A stretch of DNA of 64,000 bases from Orobanche coerulescens (GCA_033398695.1 CM065819.1:10217501-10281500); one strand, 5' to 3'; shown: positions 21,612-34,456, counted from the stretch's first letter. Numbers and translations are program-made. Notes: a model not told the origin generated them from the letters alone.

Positions 21612-22495
21612 TTATTAGTTCTATCCACCTTCTCTGTCTCATATTCAACTCCTTTTGACTAAAAATGTACTTTAGGCTCTTGGGGTCTGTAAAAATCTGA
21701 CAGGTAACTCCATACAGATAGTGACGCTAGATTTTCAAAGCAAACACCACGACTGCTAACTCCAAATCATGGGTCGGGAAGTTGATCTCGTAAGGTCGCA
21801 ACTGTCTAGATGCATAGGCAATCACTTTCCTATTCTGTATTAATACGTAGCCAAGGCCCTGTCTCGACGCATCACTAAATACCACGAGTCATTCCGTGCC
21901 TTTTGGTAGAACCAAAACAGGTGCTGAAATCAATCGACTCTTGAGTTCATAAAAACTTTGCTGACATGCTTCTGACCACAAATATTTCTTATCTTTCCTC
22001 AATATATTAGTCATCGGTTGAGCAATTTTGGAAAAACCTTCAACGAACGGTCGGTAATAGCCTACTAGACCTAGAAAACTGCGAACTTCCTTCACATTCT
22101 TCGGAGGTATAGATTCTGTCTTCTATGGGTTTACTGTCACCCCATCTTCTGATATCACATGTCCAAGAAAAATAACTTCAGGCATTCAGAATTCACATTT
22201 AGAAAATTTTCCATAGAGTTGTTCCCATCTTAACGCATTGAGGACCTGACGGAGGTGACACTCATGCCCTTCATGGTCACGAGAGTAAATCAGAATGTCG
22301 TCAAGAAAAACAACTACAAAACGAACCAGATAATGAATAAAAACTCGATTCATCAACTCCATGAACACTACCGGTGCATTAGTTAGTCCGAATGGCATGA
22401 CAACGAACTCATATTGCCCATAATGGGTACAAAAAGCTGTCTTCAAAATATCAGACTCTCGAATCCTCAACTGATGATACCCGGATCTCAGCATC
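21612..22495 (-). pseudogene. Gypsy RT-RNase H fragment (M family)
   Basis: Reading from 22495: [66 protein letters not shown], then [34 protein letters not shown] and an RNase H part ([11 protein letters not shown]). The RT catalytic pair DD is intact, but stops near 22185 and 21888 break it. Wording is closest to element M (45796-55789). At 22495 it fuses to unrelated sequence in mid-domain, and at 21612 it ends in RNase H, so it is an internal gypsy fragment without LTRs. Confidence 0.88.
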
Positions 22496-24028
22496 TTGAA
22501 CTTGTTGAACATAGGGGACTCCCTGATGAGTTTGACGAAGTATCTCATTAGTTCATTTTTCTTCCAGTTCTTCAGATCATCGACTGAAGGCTGTCGGTCT
22601 GTGGGTAGAAAAATCTCGGCAAGCTTTCGCACGTTGTTCTTCCAAGGAAAGTTGGTATCATGGAACTCCAGTCGAGAACCAGATACCCTATATCCTCTTG
22701 TAGGTGTGGCCAGATGTCCTATCGTAGCAGGGACACTTTCTTCTAGGGCAGCATCGAGCTCTCTTTCTCTCCATCCTCCATTGTCGTCCTACCTCTATGG
22801 CTTCTTCCCCCGTTTTGGCATCATCAAGATCTGTGACCTTAGTATTAATTTCTTATAGGATCTTCATAGTTGCATCCTGTGTGGTCTCTAGATTCGTAAT
22901 TTTGTCAACTAGGATATTGAGCACTAGATACATGTCATCTATTTTTTTATCATGGCCTGTCAGTCTGGATCTGGTCTGTTGAAGGGCAGCAACTGTCTTC
23001 GGCTCGGAGATCCTGATCTTCTCTTGTTCTTGATGAAGGATTCTCTCCTGACGCACTTTCAACTGATTAAGCGCTTGCTATAATACATTAGGTATTAGGC
23101 GGAACGCGTTCTCAACATTTGGTGATTTCAATTTCCATACCAAAGATCTCCTCCTAGGCAGTTTCTCGCATCCAATATAGTTCTTTACCGACGTCATACA
23201 GTGCCTTCACGGCATTCTGTAAGAACACGGTCTGTTGGCCGATTGCATGGAGTTTCTCAATGCGGGCTTCGGTGCGCGAAGAGCCAGGGTGCAAATTTTT
23301 TTTAATCCTATGGTTCATTGAGTTGACGGAGAACCACATTGTGACGAGGGTATCATGGTCTATAATCTGGAAAGAAACCATCACCGAAACCAGATTTGGA
23401 GCTCACAGAGTTGGGAGATGCAGGGGCATCTTGAGTTGGAACAGCAGAGGGTGATGTTGGTTCAGTCTCGGTGATAGGAGGGACTGATTCCTCCTGTTTG
23501 GAATGATCATCAGATGTCGAAAGTACAGGAGGAACCGAATCCTCCTGTCGACTCTCAGCTTCCGCCTGCTCTGGAAGAGGGACTAATTCCTCTTGGCGGA
23601 TGGCGAGGGCTTCTTCTTCATGATCTGAGACAGGCTGGGCTGCCTGTTCAGGAACTATTTGTTCTACAGGAGGGACTGAATCCTCCTGTATGTCTTGAGC
23701 AGCTTCCTGTTGATGGATATGGGACTGATGTCTTTCGTAGGTCCCCTGACCCTGTTGGTCTTGCATTCGAGCCATTTCTCCTTCCCTTGCCTCTTCGCGG
23801 CTGATCCTCAGACCATCCTGTAGAGCATAGTCATCGGCATTTGAGTCGGGGTCGGACTTGTGTCTGTTAGAAGGAGCTTTGTCATCGGACTAGAACTTCC
23901 CTTTCAATCGAGCATTCTCTTTTGCCATGTAGTAATTTGAAATCAGCTCACGGAAAAATTATTCACCCATTGAATCAAGACTTCGATATTCTGGTGTCCG
24001 TAATTCGATAATCATCTCACGGAAAAAT
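22496..24028 (-). pseudogene. C-terminal part of a degraded ORF of unknown function
   Basis: Minus-strand frames from 23775 read a glutamate/proline/glutamine-rich segment with repeated QEDSVPPV / QEESVPPI units. A segment with AIGQQTVFLQNAVKALYDVG (23384-23154) follows, then a likely coiled coil near 23062-22853 (KKIDDMYLVLNILVDKITNL), then [20 protein letters not shown] up to the gypsy junction at 22495. Several stops separate these. This is the downstream half of the ORF at 28791-30414. I do not recognise the family; the layout (globular N-terminus, low-complexity middle, coiled-coil C-terminus) suits an accessory ORF of a plant retroelement. Confidence 0.55.
23712..24003. repeat. 292-bp direct duplication, left copy
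   Basis: Matches 28791-29082 over its whole length with about a dozen differences. The copies flank the LTR that ends at 28790. A further partial copy of 32 bases (24000-24031, copying 23932-23962) lies between this repeat and the LTR. Confidence 0.9.
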
Positions 24029-24289
24029 TATACCCGGATTTTCAGTATAATTTTTTCGCGTTATTTTATCTGAGATATACTACATAGCTTGGTGTCTATA
24101 CAGTATGGATAAAATAAATTGAGAACCAAGACGGTCAAATTTGCTTAATTGTCGTATTTGGTAGACAACTACATTTGAGAATATCGTATATCGGGTTGTT
24201 TTAATTTTGATATCGGGTATATCATATGAGATTATTATTGGATCCAGTATCTGTATTCAGTATGCCGTATGTTCGTATCCAGTATGTCG

Positions 24290-24900
24290 AGATGGACAGG
24301 AACAGTTGGATTTTGGCCAAGTACAGAAGGCCATTACGTACGCTAAGCTTAAGGACTTACGTATGCTAAATTCTATGTTATACGTACGTTATGCATAAGG
24401 CATTACATACGTAACAAGAGGAAGCAGACAGGTGGGCCCATGGTCGGTAGCTTTCGGTGCGGATGTGGACAGGTGAGCTAACAGATGGATTTACGTATGC
24501 TATACATGGTGTATTACGTACATAATACGAGTATATTACTGTAGCAAGTCAACGTACATATTACGTACGCAATGGATTAAGTGTTACGTATGTTAAGAGG
24601 TAGCTGGCCGAGTCGTGACCAAAGACTCACTGGTTGGCCGATCACGATCGGCAGTGACTCGCAGGGATGGCCGATCACGATCGGCAGTGACTCGCACGAA
24701 TTGCCGATCACGGTCGGCAGTGACTCGCTAGGCGTAAGGACTGGCGGATAACGGCCGTAAGGTTGTGGCCGGGTACGGCCGTAAGGTCCTATTACGTACG
24801 TAAGCTGCTGATGGTAACGGTCGTAAGGCTGTCGGCCAAAATGGACAGGAGGGTAGCCATAGCCGGTTACGGCCGTAAGGTACCGATAGGTCCGAGTTAT
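24290..24900. repeat. Palindrome clusters upstream of the LTR promoter
   Basis: Three motif types occur in succession. Variants of TTACGTACGTAA lie at about 24330-24590 and once near 24791. Three near-identical units of ccgatcacgatcggcagtga start at about 24638, 24671 and 24704, each containing a 7-base inverted repeat with a 2-base centre. Four acggccgtaagg or acggtcgtaagg units lie between about 24750 and 24883. The tract ends just before the TATA-like box near 24897. Confidence 0.85.
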
Positions 24901-27483
24901 TTAAAGGCCTGGACTGGGTCACTTGGCATTTTAACCATTTTTCTTCGTTCTTTTCGCGATTGTTCATCTGAGATCGATGGATTTGAGTGGGAACATCATA
25001 GAGCAACATGTTTTGGAAGTTTGATTCGTGTTTAACATCTTCTTCCGACCGGATCGAAGGTAAGAACACCTAAACTCTTGGTTTTGGAATTTTTTGGAGT
25101 TTCTTGGTGTTTTGGCATATTTGATTCGTTTTAATCCAGATTATTGATGGAACTTTGTTGTATTCTCGGAATCATTCATTACTCTTGAAGTTTTGTGGAA
25201 CAGATTCGAGTATTTCTTCGTTAAACGATTGAATTGGACTATGCACCTTAAGTGTTCGATAAAATGCCTCAATGAGTAGAACTTTGGAAATTCTGCACGT
25301 TTTTGTATGAATGGTGATTGAATTGATATTTTTGTGATGATTCTTGGTAATTACGGGAATTTTGTTAAGGGAAGATAATGAATTGATGATCAAAGGCCTT
25401 GATTATGTTGTTATGATTATGGAATCATATTATTCTCGACGTTCTTTGTAATAATGTTGCGATTCTTGATGTTATGAAGGTCGTATATTAGAGGATATGA
25501 TAATATGCATCTTGAATTACGAATAAGGATTGTTTATATGTTAGAACACATCGGATTATGTCGTGTTGGAGATTTTGAATGTGATTTCGGAATAAGTTGT
25601 GTTCTTAATGAACTCTTGGATTATATGAATTGATGAACATATTTTAAGAGGTGTTGGTGTTTTAGATATGAATATGGAATATTCATATCCAGAACTAAGT
25701 TCTGTGCTTTGGTACAATATTCGTATTGGAATACGAATATGGTTCCGTGTTTGATAAGATTATGATTCACTTTTGAGTTTGAGAATTCATACGTATTGAA
25801 CAAGTGTTCAATTCGGATAATGGAATTATTTGAAACCTTTGTAATATGGTTATCTATAATGTTGAATTAATCGAATCGTCCGGATTGATGATGATAATCG
25901 GTAATTGGTTTTTATTATGAATGTACAAGGAGGGAACTTTTAATCGTATTAAAGATTGAGTGTGGAATCGGTAATGCTTAGACACTTGGTTAAATTGATT
26001 ATTGATATGATCTTCGGATTGTGGAATCATATTGTTGTTTTGAGTTCGTGTTTGATTGGTTTGGGTTGTTTGGATTTGTATTTAATCGGGATATTGTAGA
26101 ACCGTTGTGTTTGTTGATCGGTTATTGATTGTTATTTGTGATCATCGAGTTACGGCTTGTATTATGGATATGAGTTCTTATTTGTTGATTTGGATTATTT
26201 GGTTTTATGTATATGATCCAGGTTTCGTTTAACTGTTGAGTTTGTTGGTTGGGTATGTCGGTTGTTGATTTTTATCGAATGTGTGTTAATCGGTTATTGA
26301 AATAGGTTATGATGTTTTGATCGTGGATTATGACCGTTGTGTTGTGGTTGAGGTTGAAGAGTTCGTAGATTGCTTTTGGTCGGGGCTGAGGAGCTCGTAG
26401 ACGAAGGCAATGGATTTTGGTAACGGCTTCGTGGTATCGGTATCGAGGCAAGTTTATACTTGTTCAGTTTATAATATTTGATGAATGGTTTCATTTTTAT
26501 TTCATTTATAATTCATATAGCAATGTTATTAGAAATGTAAATTGTCGGGATGATGGTTTGTATATCGTGCTCTAGTTTGAATTAAATCATAATGTATATG
26601 ATTTAATTATGTTCAAGGAAGACGTGAGTTATCTTTCGTCAAGGATATAGAATATCGGATATCGAGGATAGTTATTGTGATGACATAAGTATCGAGATAA
26701 AGGTTTATTGGAATTGAATGGATGGTACCTTATTTGAGATTATTCGTATAACTGTGTATTCGTTCAGGGATGTTTATTCGTGGAAAGGATATTGTCTTCG
26801 GCTTTGAGGTAATTTAAGTATTGTTCAGTTATGAGATAATTATTATGTTGAGTTGTTGTATATGTTGTACGATGATGTTTCGTATATTGGGATTTGTATT
26901 GATTATTTCGTTGAAGAATGATGATTCCAGGGCTGATTGTATTTAGATCGTTGATCATGTTGATCATTTATCGGGGATGATGATCCCAAAATTATTGTTT
27001 TGGATATTGATTATTCGTGTCGACTTTTCTTTGTCAGTTTGTCATTGTTCACTTCGGTGAGTCTTTTGATCCTTATTGGATATGTGATTCTTTGAGTTTC
27101 ATTTTCATGTTGCATCGTGACATATCTGGAGTCATATCTGCGTGCTGATTGGTTATTGTGTAGGATTTTTAGCCGGGCACATGATGGTTATGCGTGGATG
27201 TTTCCGCATTGAACCGTGTACACAAGATGTAGTTTGTGAGGCTAATTAGGTATATGTCCCACGTATATCGTGGATTCCGTATACGGGGTGGACATGTGCA
27301 CGGACACATTTCCGGATCGGGCGTACTGTGACGTCCATCTTTTGAGCCATATTGTTGGGTCGTTCATAGTCTATGTATGATTGGATATGTTCGACGGTTT
27401 GCGACTGGTTGTTCATACTCCTGAGGGGTATGTTCGAGAGTCGGGGTTATTTCTTTGAGATCCATTATTGTTGATCGTTTGTA

Positions 27484-27735
27484 GTTTACCTTGTTGAGGG
27501 TATTCTCGGTTATTGTTGATCCTTGTTGATCGTTTGGAGTTTACCTTGTTAAGGGAATTCTCGGTTATTGTTGATCTTTGTTGATTGTGTTAGGGTTTAC
27601 CATGTTGAGGGTATTCTCAGTTATTGTTGATCCTTGTTGATCGTGTTTGGAGTATACCATGTTGAGGGTACTCTCGGTTATCGTTGATCCTTTGTTAAGT
27701 CGTATTGGAGTTATCATGTCGATGATATTCTCAGT
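27484..27735 (+). repeat. Minisatellite, about five units of 55-59 bp
   Basis: Units begin gtttacc / gtatacc at 27484, 27539, 27595 and 27652, with a diverged unit near 27711. Shared core: ttgttgagggtattctcggt. Confidence 0.85.
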
Positions 27736-28345
27736 GATGTATTGGTTGATCATTGTTATTGATCGTATGAGCATTCGGACTGTACGTCGATGTTCGGTAT
27801 TTGTTATCATTATCATATGGTAGTTGATGTACAGATATGTTGTGTATTATTGGTTTATCCGGCTTGAGTTTTGATTGTGTAATCCGACGGATAGGATTTG
27901 GCACAGATTGGATTATTTACGCACTTATGAATTATGATGATCTTTTGAGGATTATTGGTATTTTTGGAATACAGTATAATTGTTGTTGAGTTCATTTCGT
28001 CATTTGAGAATACGAAATGTGAATTATGGTAAGGATCGATTTGGTATGGATTGCCATGGATTGGTAAGGTTATGACGGTAAGTTTACATTGGTAGTATTC
28101 TTACAGTATTATTACATTAGTATGTAATTATTTATGATGATGTGATCGATATCATTGTTGAGTATTGTGGCTGACCCCATCGTGGGCTTTATTTTTAGGT
28201 ACTCGGAGATCGAGCTAGTAGCGGTCGTGAAGGGGTGAGCTTCCCGGGTGATACCGGCCGTGGCATTTATTTGAGTTGTGTATTCTTTTCTGGTTGTTTT
28301 ATTCCGCTGCAAATGTGTATTTTGAACTGTGTTTTTATCCGCTGC

Positions 28346-28500
28346 GTGTGTATTTTAAAATGGCTCGGTATCTTTACCAACTCGTGTGTATTTTAAAATG
28401 GCTTTTCGGTATCTTTACCAACTCGTGTGTATTTTAAAATGACTTTCCAGTATTTTTACCAGCGTGTGTATTTTAAATGGCCTTTTGGCATTTTGCGAAC
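28346..28500 (+). repeat. Four tandem units of about 40 bp
   Basis: Each unit begins gtgtgtattttaaaatgg (starts 28346, 28384, 28425, 28464), followed by a cggtatctttaccaa-type tail. It lies in the U5-side part of the long LTR. Confidence 0.85.
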
Positions 28501-28790
28501 TTGGGTTATTTCGTTAAACCCTTTTTCCTAAATTATTCTATCGGTGTGTATAAGTGGTAGCTTAACGTACATTTTGAACTGTCGAGATTTGGCACTTCGC
28601 CTTGTATTTTCAAATGCTATTTTAGACGGTATTTGAGAACTATGCTTTTGAAAATATTTGAGTATTTAAAATATTCCCGTCATCGACCTTTTGACGTTTT
28701 TAAACATTTTTGAAATAATTTTTAGCTTGGTGGGTTCCGGCGCGGGACCCACGGCGCTGTAATATCCCAGATGGTTTTGGGGGTGTTACA

Positions 28791-29082
28791 GGTGGATAGG
28801 GGACTGATGTCTTTCGGAGGTCCCCTGACCATGTTGGTCTTGCATTCGAGCCATTTCTCCTTCCCTTGCCTCATCGCGGCTGATCCTCAGACCATCCTGT
28901 AGAGCATCGTCATCAGCGTCTGAGTCGGGGTCGGACTTGTGTCTGTCAGAAGGAGCTTTGTCATCGGACTAGAACTTCCCTTTCAGTCGAGCCTTCTCTT
29001 TTGCCATGTAGTAATTTGAAATCAATTCACAGAAAAATTATTCACCCATTGAATCAAGACTTCGATATTCTGGTGTCCGTAA
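28791..29082. repeat. 292-bp direct duplication, right copy
   Basis: Same length as 23712-24003 and about 96% identical by eye. It starts at the first base after the LTR end and continues without break into 29083-30414. Confidence 0.9.
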
Positions 29083-30414
29083 CTTCCAAAACAAAATGTC
29101 TTCCTCCTTCCACTCTTCCCAGTTGTACAAGTCGTCCTACGAGGTGACCCTGTATGACTTCCAAGTCACACAGCGCTCGTAGGCTTGTTCAATTTGCACC
29201 TGGAGAAGAGTTTCATGGATTAGAACTAATGGGGAGGGACTCCTTACATTATTTGGGTCTACTGTATGGACGGGATCCGCAACAGGTATGGGAGCCTGTA
29301 TCGGAGAGGGATCCCTAACAGGGTTTAGTACCCTGATAGGAGAGGGATCCTGTATGGGTATAGGTTCCCTTACAGGAGAGGTGGCCTTTGGCTCCGTGGG
29401 GGCAGCCGACTCGCTAGAGCCCTCTAGTTTGGCAAATAGTTGTTCATCCGTCATAGCCGTCACTGACTTGGGATTCGCTATTTGTGCAGCAACTATTTCT
29501 TCCAAAGGGTTGCGCCCTTTGGGATTTGTACAGCGGGTTGAACCGTTGGGACATCTACAGTGACCATTGTAGCCACGGTAGCCTTAGAAGCTTTCCTTAG
29601 CTTCTTCTTCGCCTTCTCGGTAGCATGTAGTGATCTACTGTCAGAGATACTTCCCTTTCTCTTCTTCTTCTCTTCACTTACAACCTTGACAATAACATCC
29701 ATAGGGTCATCAGAAATGGGCATAAGCCTATGATGAGGCCTGCTAGAGATCAGTCCGTCCTTTTTGAATACAGTGGGCTTGCTCCCACCTATAAATCTTC
29801 CTGGTCTTCTTGGCACTACTACACTGCGGCATACCACAATGAGTGAGAATGTAATTGAGGATGAGGTCAAATGATTTCTTCTGAGTTCCCGTCTTGGTGG
29901 CCTCTTCCTGTATCCTTTTCAACACAATCTGGCACAAGTTCATCCTTTCGCCGGACATGATGGCTACCATCATCCGAAGGCGAAGGTTCGTACACATTTC
30001 GAACACTCCAGCCTGGTTCTCAATAACCCGGCAGCAAGAATCATGGAGATAAACATACGGTAGGCAAGACTTCGTCTTGTGGCATGACGGTTGGATGTTC
30101 TTATCCGAAATGTCGCCTGTGAACATCCCTCAGTAGTCCATTAACAATTATTCAGACCCAAAGGTATCAAGTTCCTTCATTTTCAGGCCATCGTATGGCA
30201 GCCAGAATTAGATTTCCAATAGCTCCTGGTTCACAGAAATATCAATTTCTCGAATGATAGCAGTGATGTCAGAAACATCTCCTCCTCTTTTCAGAGAAAA
30301 GAACTTGATAGAGCCATCTAGATAGAACTCTTCAACGATACGCTCATCGTAGAGCTCAGGGTGCTGACTTCCAAGGCGGTACAAGACCTGTTGCTTGATT
30401 CTAGATACAACAAG
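28791..30414 (-). pseudogene. N-terminal part of a degraded ORF of unknown function
   Basis: From 30414: VSRIKQQVLYRLGSQHPELY, ERIVEEFYLDGSIKFFSLKR, ITAIIREIDISVNQELLEI, then CHKTKSCLPYVYLHDSCCRV, ENQAGVFEMCTNLRLRMMVA, SFDLILNYILTHCGMPQ, a basic stretch EEKKKRKGS, and a proline repeat (SPVREPIPIQDPSPIRVLNP and related, 29137-29505). It could be related to the plant-wide putative transposon-protein families annotated near retroelements, but I cannot name one with confidence. The start is lost at the LTR beginning at 30415. Stops and frameshifts are frequent. Confidence 0.55.
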
Positions 30415-32864
30415 TGTAACAGCCCAACCCAGCAAGGGTAGAATCATCACATTATGGTGGGATATCAAAGCATACATAAACAAACGCAAGCAGAAGTCTT
30501 ATCATAAATATCAAAGGAAAGTAAGTCAACATGACTTAAACAATACATAAGTTCCAAATGAAATCCAAATGAAGAAAACATCATAATCTGAGTCTCAAAA
30601 CAATAAAATAACATAGTGTCAAAGCTAAGATGTCTATGGTAAGTCTACACTCAGCTCCTACTCTCATCCCAAAAGATAGCCCCAGCTCCTAGCTTAATAA
30701 CCTGCTGCGGAGAAAAGAAATGCGGCTGAGCTTAAAAAGCTCAGCGAACAGATATACAAAGCAAAGTAATGAAACTGAAATGAGAAAACAGAATATGGTG
30801 CATTGGGGAATAACATAAGGTATATCATAAGTGTATCAAAGGTGTAAAGGTTGTCAAAAATCTACTACGAGCCCAGAAACATATCATATCATAACATCAT
30901 AATCATAATCTTCATAAGTAATGTAAGTAACATAATGGAGTAGCTAGCTCCCGGAGTTGTGAATGACGTGTATAGCACACAACATCAATCCACAAGAAAT
31001 AATAACATAATAGATCAGATTTAGGATGCATCCATACGCCCCTGCAGAAATCATAGTGGCCAAACATATAGCCTTGAGCTCATAAACATATAACAGAAAA
31101 GGGACGGTATGGAACATCACTCCTCCACCCTAGTGTCATGCCATTGGTGCATCAATAATACGGACATGGAATCCCCATGACTAGTGATAGCTCGGGTATC
31201 AAACTGAAGGGTCAAACAGAATGTCATAAAAATGACACAGAATCTAAGGTCATCAGAAATATCATCATCATAGATTCATATCAAAGGCTTCATAGCAAAG
31301 GCTCAAAATCATAATCTAAGCAATCAAAAGATGTGTGAGAATCATGGGAAACCTTATGAGAAAGGTCAGAATATCTGTACCTTGATGAATGAAATGAAAG
31401 CAAATGGAAAAGTGAACACAAGGAACAACGTCACGCCTTCTTCAATGAATCTACAGGAGTTAGGGTTTTGTTATTGGAATTATATTAACATATGACCAAT
31501 TATATCTTAATTAATGTTCAAGTGCATTTTAGGGTTCAAACATATTAAATGGTATGAATATCACAAAAACTTATCCTCTTAACAAATTTCCGATTTTAGT
31601 ATGTCTTACCCTTAATTTTACAAATTTTCAAACCATAGCTATACTCCAATCCAGAAGCTACAATGATTTAAACATGTCCTTATATGTCTTGTGAGCTTAC
31701 ATGGATTTTCCCAGAATTTATTTTTAAGTGCAACCACTATTTCAAAAATCGTTTATCCAAATATGTACAGAAAGTGAACTGCAGGTACGCCCCAAAAGTT
31801 TATATTTATTAGACCCACTTGAAAAGTTTATAAAAATCCATAAAAATTCCCAGAAGTCACACATAACTTATGAATCATTCTTGAAAAAGTAGAGCTCTTA
31901 AATCTTTATGGTGTGAAAACTAAAAATTAAAAATACCAACTGATTTTCAGACTCGATTTCTCAGATTTGACACTTGAACTCCCAAAAATAAAATGACCAA
32001 CTTCCCGACCTCCAATGACCATGAAATTAGACATACATATAGTAAACATCATGATAATTAAAATAGACCTCTTGCAAAGCGACCCATTTAATGGACACAC
32101 ACTAGTGAGACAGAAACAACAACACCTTAATCCTTTTAATGGGCAAAACCCTTTCAAAATGACTCAAGGTTAACTAAACCAACACCATGATTCTTAAACC
32201 ATTTTAAAGCAGTTTTATAGCATATTTTGGACTCACACAAATGCCACACAAAATAGTCCACACACATGAGGTTAACGAGCCAAAACAAGGTAATATTTCC
32301 CACATAAAATCATAGACTCTCGTTAACATTCATCGCCTAGGGTTTCTGATTTTAATACTTCATTTACTGTGTCATTATGGATGATTATTAGGGCTTGTTT
32401 ATGCAGTATTTATGGTCGACCAAGGGCTGGAAACAAGACACAAAAACAGTCCACAAAACCGACACAATTCATTCATATATAGGCGTATAGTTTCATGATT
32501 CATGTGACATATTATATTCGTATCTTTATCATTTTATGTGGCTTAAACATTAGTGATTCATATTACAAATTTACGTGACCCACATTGGTATATCACATAG
32601 TTCATGAGATTATTTAGACCTAGCTTTAGTTTAGATTGCAAGCGATATATATATATATATAGGTGCCGAATGGGTTGTGAAACAAAAAGGGGGTCGATGG
32701 TACCTTGAAGCAGAATAACGAGACAAGGAACCAAGAACAAATACTCGCGAATCAATAACAACTACTCCCAGGAACACAACGATCAAGACAAGCTTCCAAA
32801 CCTCCTCCTTCTTTGATCTTTGAGAACTAAACGTAAAAGATAACGGCTGCTAGGGTTTTGAGAG
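30415..32864 (-). repeat. Truncated LTR (J), sister of 58993-61913
   Basis: Starts tgtaacagcccaacccagca and aligns along its length with 58993-61478, including aattagggttttg-type ends, a (TA)n run at 32646-32661 and a shared gggtcgatggtacc segment. It stops at 32864, where the LTR of element K begins, about 435 bases short of its sister. Sense direction is probably minus, judged from the TGTAACA...CCC start. No coding content was found. Confidence 0.75.
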
Positions 32865-33942
32865 TGTTGCTACCCAAAATATTATGTGGAGATAGATATT
32901 GCTGGAATGATCGAGTAGCAAACAAGGTGCAAGAGCACTTCCGTGGGGAAAGTAAATAACACAAGATATGCCGGGGTTGTTAGTCCCGGGCTTGAATGCT
33001 CTCGCGAGATGTTATTAATACAAATACTTTGGAGTATAAATATTAATGTTAGAGTACAATTACAATGAGTGTAAAGACCCTAGTTATCTTAGCTATTGAG
33101 CGTGAAGATTACCGGAAGAACCAGATATGATGCTCTGTGAGTTCTTGTAACAACGGTGGTGAGCTGTGACGACTGTGAGAAATCGACGGCCTCTCATACT
33201 GTGCATTAGCTGTATGTCTGAGCTCCTGGGCTTGCGGGTTTCTTCGAATCTGTGTTGCAAGGAGTTCTTGCCTCTGCCAACCGTCTTCTGGATGAGAGGT
33301 GCTGAGAGAGAAGTCCTAAGGTAGATTCAAGAGAGAAAGCCGAGAGCCCGAAAGAGTGTATGTTTTCCTGAATGGATTTCGGAACCTTTCTCTAGTTGTT
33401 GGAGGTTCTCTATTTATAGCACTGGGAGTTGCTGGGTGATCGCCTCTGCTGTATTATAATAAGCGGGCGATCGTCTTTAGCACATGGGCTGGTCTCCTAA
33501 AAGGCCGCTACTGCTGCTAGCAGCGAGCTGTGCGGACCAATGAGGAGTCTACACGCGTCTTGAGTCACTGTCCCGGGAGGTCCCAACTTGTACCTTTCGG
33601 CGGGTCTGTCGGTAGGTGAGAAGGTGGTGACAGGCTGTGGTCAACGATCCATGTTATGCGGCGCCTTTCGCAGATCTGCACATGGGCATTGCTTTGAGAT
33701 CAGTCTTCGTAGACTTTGACGGACGAAGGTCTTGTTCGTGGCACAGGTCGGCCGTCTTGGGTCGGGCACCAGAGTCGATCGCTCGGTACCAAGAGGCGAT
33801 CGCCTTGGGAGTCGATCACTAGACGCTTGAAGGTGGACAGTTATCTCCGTTTAGGCAAGTTTGTCGTAGCTCCTTCGGTTGTGGACCCGGTCGCTCGGCA
33901 CTTATACCGATCGCCGTAGAGGCGTATAATCGCCGCACAACA
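32865..33942 (-). repeat. 3' LTR of element K
   Basis: 1078 bases, TG...CA on either strand (tgttgctaccc to ccgcacaaca). A minus-strand TATA gctataaatagag lies at about 33410-33423. GATCGCC-type palindromes occur on the U3 side, including aggcgatcgcct at 33794-33805. Confidence 0.85.
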
Positions 33943-33959
33943 ATTGCCCCCCAGCTCAC
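33943..33959 (-). other. Polypurine tract of element K
   Basis: The complement reads gtgagctggggggcaat, ending at the LTR. The G run beside the LTR is the expected form. Confidence 0.75.
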
Positions 33960-34302
33960 TCCGATGTTGGAAACGTGGGGTGAGGTGGTTCTGCTGGCGA
34001 TCGCTGAATTTTGACGAGTGACTCTGCATTTTGCGGAACTGGCGATCGTCTTTGAGCGGATTGATTTTGAATTTGGATGACCTCGTCGGTCGCTGAAATG
34101 AGCAGGAAACGACAGCGCTCGAGGAAAAGTCTCCAGGGCACGTGTCGAGTTCCCATAGGGGGAGACCGACGATTAGTTATGACTCCTAGTCTGGCGTGTC
34201 CTAGAAACGATGCGTCGCGGGTTTCAAGGGAGGCATTAATTGCGACGGTTGCACTCCGACCCCTGAGATTCTCCATATTTGTACGGAGGTCCCTACCATC
34301 TC

Positions 34303-34312
34303 CTATAAAAGG
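34303..34312 (+). promoter_or_regulatory. TATA box of the antisense gene in element K
   Basis: cctataaaagg lies about 150 bases upstream of the plus-strand ATG at 34457 and outside the LTR. It gives the antisense gene its own promoter. Confidence 0.65.
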
Positions 34313-34456
34313 GCGCCGGGTTGCAGAGTTAATCTTATGTGCTTTTACCAGAGAAGAAGAATATTGCCGAAGAATATACTGAAGCTTTGACTGTCGATCG
34401 TCGATCGATTCATCCCTTGGTAAGAAAACACTACTTTTCTCCTCTTCTATTCGAAA

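Larger units (their letters stand above)
24029..28790 (+). repeat. Long chromovirus-type LTR (probably solo), about 4.8 kb
   Basis: The 3' end is gggggtgttaca at 28779-28790, identical in style to the LTRs of elements D and M. The 5' end is blurred, with attatacccgg near 24026-24036 in place of TGTAATA-CCGG. Homology to the reverse complement of element M's LTR is clear at about 27155-27390. No coding sequence is inside and no second LTR is adjacent. It contains palindrome clusters (24290-24900), a TATA-like ttatttaaagg near 24897, a minisatellite (27484-27735), a 40-bp repeat (28346-28500) and a hairpin near 28171. Confidence 0.75.

Noticed and set aside
22186..22632. Single 148-codon protein with a novel N-terminus fused to RT
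   Set aside because: The first 47 residues belong to the unrelated ORF at 22496 onward; the fusion is an accidental open junction.
24636..24730. CRISPR-like array of regular palindromic units
   Set aside because: Three units of about 33 bases with near-identical spacers in a plant LTR promoter; no cas genes and the wrong kind of genome.
29137..29505. Proline-repeat protein as an extensin or cell-wall protein
   Set aside because: No signal peptide or SP4 motifs; the PSPI repeats are the low-complexity middle of a degraded larger ORF.
32646..32661. (TA)n run as a TATA promoter
   Set aside because: It is a microsatellite that differs in length between sister LTRs (61250-61283), with no fixed spacing to a leader.
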